Shown: one piece after another, positions 59,081 to 64,000 of the stretch | Layout of the letters: each line of letters begins with the position of its first letter | How positions within the stretch are numbered: position 1 is the stretch's first letter | Assembly (NCBI GenBank): GCA_963169105.1 | Contig: OY720636.1 | Coordinates: forward strand, 75,690,123 to 75,754,122 | From: Ceriagrion tenellum | Lineage: Eukaryota; Arthropoda; Insecta; Odonata; Coenagrionidae | Length of the DNA stretch: 64,000 bases | Direction: 5' to 3' | Made by a program: the position numbers and the translations under genes | The notes under the pieces: model-generated | Told to the model about the DNA's origin: nothing | The model's database searches: none | The model's input: only the letters and a program-made list of their open reading frames with translations

Positions 59081-62000
59081 GGCGTAAGGATCTGCATAGT
59101 CCTCGGTAGAAATCAGCTTTTGGAGACTAAAAACGTGAGGGATATCTCCACCAGGCCTGCGACAGCGTCCTCGTTTATTTTGCTCTAGTATTTTTTTAGA
59201 ATGTCATGACCTGGAATTGGAACGGAATGAGTGAGGTCGACGGAAATTACGCGTAAGTCGGTCGGAAAATTTAGCTTTTCGTAAAGAGGTGACGTTGAAG
59301 TGCTTTCGAGATTGGAAGCGATCCCTTCCCTTTCCAGAGAGAAATGAAGTTGTACCTACTCGTTTATTTAAAGGAATAGGTAAACTCTTTACTTTCTTTA
59401 GAACCGTATAAACTCTTTTTCATGAAATTTGTCCACTTTCTTGCGTAATTGCTTCCTGTCCGTAATCACCCTGATGGAAATTAAAATGAAAAAAAATAAT
59501 TCAATAGATTCATGGATGACATCCCTGGAAAAGGTGATGTAAATGAGATCCAAAATGTTTTGATCACAAAATGTAATTTTTCTGAAGAGTGACCTTACTT
59601 CGATTGTTTACGAGTTATTCTTCATGTGTTGCACATGACTCACAGATGATGGACATTTTTTTGACGAAGTCGATTTGAATCGCATTCCATAATGTACGAT
59701 TTCTATGTACGACTAAGTCAAATTAATTTGAGATATTGTGATTTGTCTCGTAACTTCTACGTTTTATAAGTAAAGAAAAACGTCGTTAATTATTTTAGAA
59801 GAATGTGAAAGATCCTATCCTTGGCAATACTTAAAAAATCAGATGCTAGATATTCAATGTGAGACGAGTTTTTCGTAGTTAGCTTGTAACAAACCAACCC
59901 TATAAGTATGTAGTAAACTAACCTAGAATCTTTTATCCCAACTATTTAGATTTATCAGCCCCAGTCATTGGGGAGATTCGTCTGATTGTACGTTAGATTG
60001 AATTTAAATTGTATTTCCTTCTTCAGGACGTATAATTCCCTCGAATTGAGTATTTTTTGAAAAATTAGGTGGATGCTTTAATTCAGAAACTTTCTTGGGG
60101 AAAATATTTGTCGTATACTTGTGGCCTTTGAATGTATTAGCTCCCTTTAGAATCGTCTAATTTATAACTCAACAGTGTGGCGGGAGCCCTTTTTTTGACG
60201 GATACGAGTACCGAACTCAGTCGCATATATTGCTGTTTTAACTGATAATGGAAGGAGACAGAAGGTTATCATAATCCTACCCCTAGATACCATCACGGAT
60301 CTTCAGAACGATCTTATCAGCGTTACATTTCAATTAGCATATTACAGGATATGCGATCACTGCCTCTAAAATATTGTTTTTTACCGTTCAAATCGCTATT
60401 CTCACATCATAGACTAAGTCGGAGTACCCATGTATGAAAGCAATGCGCGGAAATACAAATTTGTGCTATTTAAATGATAGTGGAGAGTGTTTTAGAGATC
60501 CTTGATCTTGCCCCTAAGCCTTGGTTTTCGTCCTACGATCTGTAGTACACTCGTGACCATTGGAAAATGTGACCGATAATTTGTCCCACTCCGTGGCCAT
60601 CGTTCAATCATTTTGTCTCCTTTTTCTAAACATCCATTTATTGCTTCTAAATTCTTCTTCCCCTATTCCAATACAAATAAGTCTTCTTATAAGTATCTAG
60701 ATGCGCTTACTGTTTGCGGGTGTTGGTAAAACACGAGAACGAAAGGGTGATATGCATGGATCAGATATTGCTTAGGCTATCCTTAAGGTTTAGGCACGCC
60801 AAATTTCCGGGTGAATGGGGTTGGATTGATTGAATGCACAAAAATGTTCCATAGGATAGCGTCTTTTGTTATTTGTTGATTATGATTATGAGTGTCTATA
60901 ATGCTTTTGTTGTTTATAATCATTTAATCATAGAATTTTAAGTAATTTGTTAGTTTCACATTCCCTACTCTCCGCAATCCCATTTCCTTTTTGTTTGCCA
61001 TATAATCAAAAAGGCCTGCAAATTGTGAGAAAATTTATATTGTTTTATGTATTTGAATAACTATGTTCTGCGAATAGATTTCGTGGCCACCGTAGCTACT
61101 ATTTGATATCTTAAATTTCCGCTGACTCCTGTATTTGTACGGAAAATAAGATATTTCATAAGTTCCTTGAGTGATAATTTCGACTGTACCATAGTCGGGA
61201 TTAGAAAGCTATTTCTTGATTTTAGTATCCTAAGTGACAGGCTTTAAATTGATATTACCGAAACATGTAACATGTAAGTGAAAGCTGTCGAAGTTTAGTC
61301 CATTGTGTTGAAATATCCTCGCAATCGGTTGATTTGCGCTGGTAATTTGTGACTTAGGTACTGTTTATAATCCTCTTAATCGATTGACCGTGAATAATAG
61401 GACGTCAGGTAAATTACGGTACGTTTAATCGGTTTTCAAGTAGGTAATCAGTTTCGCTCGTTAATGGTATGTAAATAAACAATTGGCTGATTCTTCGGAC
61501 TAATGATATGCATCTGTTTGCGTGAGTGATCCGACAGTTTACAGGAGCGTCAAGTCAAATCTGTGGGAATTTGAATCGAAGTTCAATATTTTCCAATCCA
61601 ATAGTGCTAGGATGCCACAGAATAAAGTTTTTACTGTGAAATGAAGGAAATGTTATTTTTTACATTACGTTGCTCAGAAGAGACTTGCGCAGTGTTTACG
61701 TATACACTCTACTTTTTGGATAACTACTTCTAAATGTTACTTTTACTCGCTGTGTTATCCACGTATATACTACACTTGAAGACACATGAGCTAAAAGGTT
61801 AGTTAAAATATCGCAGTTAACAAAAACGAGTGAGACACGGGAATGAACCGTTATGATCTGCTGTGGATTTAAGTAAATTTTGCCAAAAAATATTACAGGA
61901 AATATTTATTTTTCAAAACTTAATGGAAATATGATTAGGACACCAACTCATTAAATTTTGTACTATGAAATGGAAGATGATAACTCCCTGGTGGAATTTG

Positions 62001-63304
62001 CTAGTTCGATAGACGTGGTGTTGCGATGGGCTCCTCCAACTGGAAGAAGTATTCTCATACGATCTAATCGTCATATCATCTTAGTGTTTATTTAATTTTT
62101 TTTTTAACTCGTAGCTCAGGAATTTCATCGGTGAAACTTACGACTTATCTTACTGACGACTAGAACGATAATGTGTGAATTCTAATTCGTTTTGAATCAT
62201 GTGGCCGCGAGCGAGCCTCCTTAATGGAGGCGCTTCCTTTTTTTAAATCAATTACATCAATTACATGCCGCCGGCAGTCTGTAAACAACAACTAGGTACA
62301 TTATAATATTACTGCTGTTCCTGATAACATGTGTTTATACATTAAATTTAGCTCAATTAAGCTAATAATATTTCGCTCAAATACTGTTCACCATTTCACA
62401 TAGGCTGAATTTCTTTATCAAAACAAACAAGTTGAACAAATTGTATTGAGTACAATATATCACGGGGGTACTGGCATGATATCTATATATATTTTTTTCA
62501 GTCGGATGGGTTTCTCCTTTCCTCAAAAAAAGCATTCATTTAGGCTTTGAAAGCTTTGCTAGGATTTCTAGTTATCTTTTACCAGCTCTATCCCATTTAA
62601 AAACTTTGTAACGATACCTTTTATTTTATTGAGACGCATTCTGTAGTACCCCGCGGTCTTTACTTATCTAGAATAGAGTCCGCTACGTTCTTCCATACTC
62701 GGATAATAAATGGAGATCAACGACCGCATTCGCATTTTTAATATCGCGGAAGTTCAAATCAATATTATCTACCGATTTTTGTGGGCAAGGGAGGGGATGG
62801 AAACCTTACGTTTGAAAAAGTCCGTATAAGATACTTGAACCAATTTGTTTGAGGAAGTGAATCAAGTGATTTCCCGGAATTGTCGTATTATAGTTAAGTC
62901 TGCTTCGACAACCGAGGTCATATTTCTCAGAAATCCCTTAAACTTGCAGACAGGGACAATATAAAGCGACAGCAATACTAGGAACGTATTTGGGGATCAT
63001 TTGTTCGTATTCGACCTGAACCCAGCGATGGTTAACATCGGTGATCGAGCTGTTACCCCGAATATAACTGGTCATTGCTCACTAATACATTCCGGTCCCT
63101 CGATTTAGGGAAATCCATGTATCAATTTCTTAGGACTCATCAAGTAAAACCTACTTACCAAATGTCAATATATGAAGAGTTATATTCTTCAAAATTTCAT
63201 TTAGACAACGACTCTTGCAGATGGATTTCTGATCTATAAAAATTAAGGTTTTTCTTTATTTGCTTATTCGGCCGTGTGAAGTAGGTTTTTCGCAAAAATT
63301 CCGC

Positions 63305-63392
63305 TTGGGAAAAATCTTTCGCCTTGACCGGAAGTCGAACCAGGATCCCTCAAATTTGTGCCGAATACTTTGGACTGTTAGGCTATCGGGAC
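63305..63392 (-). mobile_element. tRNA-derived SINE, best-preserved copy
   Basis: The minus strand begins GTCCCGATAGCC at 63392. Box A-like TAGCCTAACAGT (63374-63385) and box B GGTTCGACTTC (63331-63341) are 33 bases apart, a normal tRNA spacing. GGCGAAAGATTTTTCCC (63309-63325) follows in place of a tRNA acceptor stem. A true tRNA is excluded because the 3' acceptor arm does not pair with the 5' end. Confidence 0.6.
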
Positions 63393-64000
63393 GTCCTTCA
63401 CTTGTGAATTGTTTTTTATATTATGCCTATTTCCCGGTATCCTATAAAATGGTTTATTGTGTCTTAGGGTAGTATTTTTTGTAAGAAAGCGAATTGGTTA
63501 ATTTTATATTTTTCCTCACACAAAGTTAGGCCAATCTTTAGCATAAAATGCGTGCTGGATTATTATCGGGAAAAATTTACCGTATTTTTGCTATCAAGAA
63601 TGTGATGTGTTGTTTTAATTGGAGAAGTCCCTCAGATTGGAAATGCGTCTTCGAGACGGAAGTTTAAAGTCATTGGTCTATAGTAAGGTTATTAGCGCTA
63701 GGTTTTAACTTTTAGTTCTGAATATGTCCTATAATTTAGGAGGATTAATTGGAGAATAATTTAACAGGAGTATCATAAAAATGAACAAGGTGTATGAAAT
63801 CGATTTAGTCTATTGGTTTTTTCCATAATGTTGTCCCTCTAAACTGGGGTGCGCCCTTGACACTGAAAACACGTAATTTATGATGATATTTAATTTGGAT
63901 TCTCTTAATGGAACGGTTTATAGGGCCGAAAAAGTAATTTTGATTGCTTTGCTGCTCCATGAAACACGATAGTAATGTATAACGAATTGTTCTTCCTCAC

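Larger units (their letters stand above)
53721..64000. other. Intergenic sequence upstream of Gsc
   Basis: No gene is recognised on either strand. Items listed separately are a large inverted repeat (55890-56121), a GC-richer block (57480-59080), a short perfect inverted repeat (58502-58534) and a SINE copy (63305-63392). The remainder, including 59.1-63.2 kb, is AT-rich and without visible structure. Confidence 0.6.

Overview
The window looks like part of an arthropod genome, most likely an insect. It is about 60% AT and mostly non-coding, and its only convincing protein-coding gene is split across the whole window by a very long intron. That gene is a Goosecoid-type (Gsc) paired-class homeobox gene on the minus strand. 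Exon 1 (52402-52867) encodes an N-terminus beginning MVETESPPP and containing the engrailed-homology/GEH repressor motif LFTIDSILA. Exon 2 (8076-8662) encodes Ala-, His- and Gly-rich low-complexity sequence followed by residues 1-46 of the homeodomain. The two exons join in frame (phase 1 donor CTAG|GTGAGG, phase 1 acceptor ATCCAG|CC). Exon 2 ends at the homeodomain 46/47 intron site used by many paired-class genes (GAG|GTGAGA). Homeodomain helix 3 (beginning VWFKNRR in the family) and the C-terminus must lie on a further exon. I could not find it between 1 and 8075, so it is probably off the left edge.

Layout from left to right: 1-8075 is the start of intron 2, with a G-rich minisatellite, a 27-bp tandem duplication and a non-LTR retrotransposon relic. 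8076-8662 is exon 2. 8663-52401 is intron 1 (43,739 bp). It holds small repeats (hairpin elements, a tRNA-derived SINE family, decayed reverse-transcriptase fragments, short dispersed duplications) and several GC-richer blocks with clustered homeodomain-type TAAT cores, which are reasonable enhancer candidates. 52402-52867 is exon 1. 52868-53720 is a G/C-rich promoter-proximal region with clustered GC boxes. 53721-64000 is upstream intergenic sequence with a large (about 94-bp arms) inverted repeat, a GC-richer block and another SINE copy.

The most interesting unexplained structure is a family of small elements at 15.7, 24.4, 43.2 and 55.9-56.1 kb. They share the order CTGANGA(T/C), then a hairpin stem, then GAAA. 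This resembles the strand order of a hammerhead ribozyme core, as reported in Penelope-like retroelements and related small repeats. One copy is flanked by a 13-bp direct repeat, and two loci are head-to-head inverted pairs. All copies carry one extra base between the core and the stem, so catalytic activity is not established. I see no CRISPR array, rRNA, intact tRNA, bacterial-type operon or intact transposon. Most other open frames are short, lack recognisable domains and look like chance.
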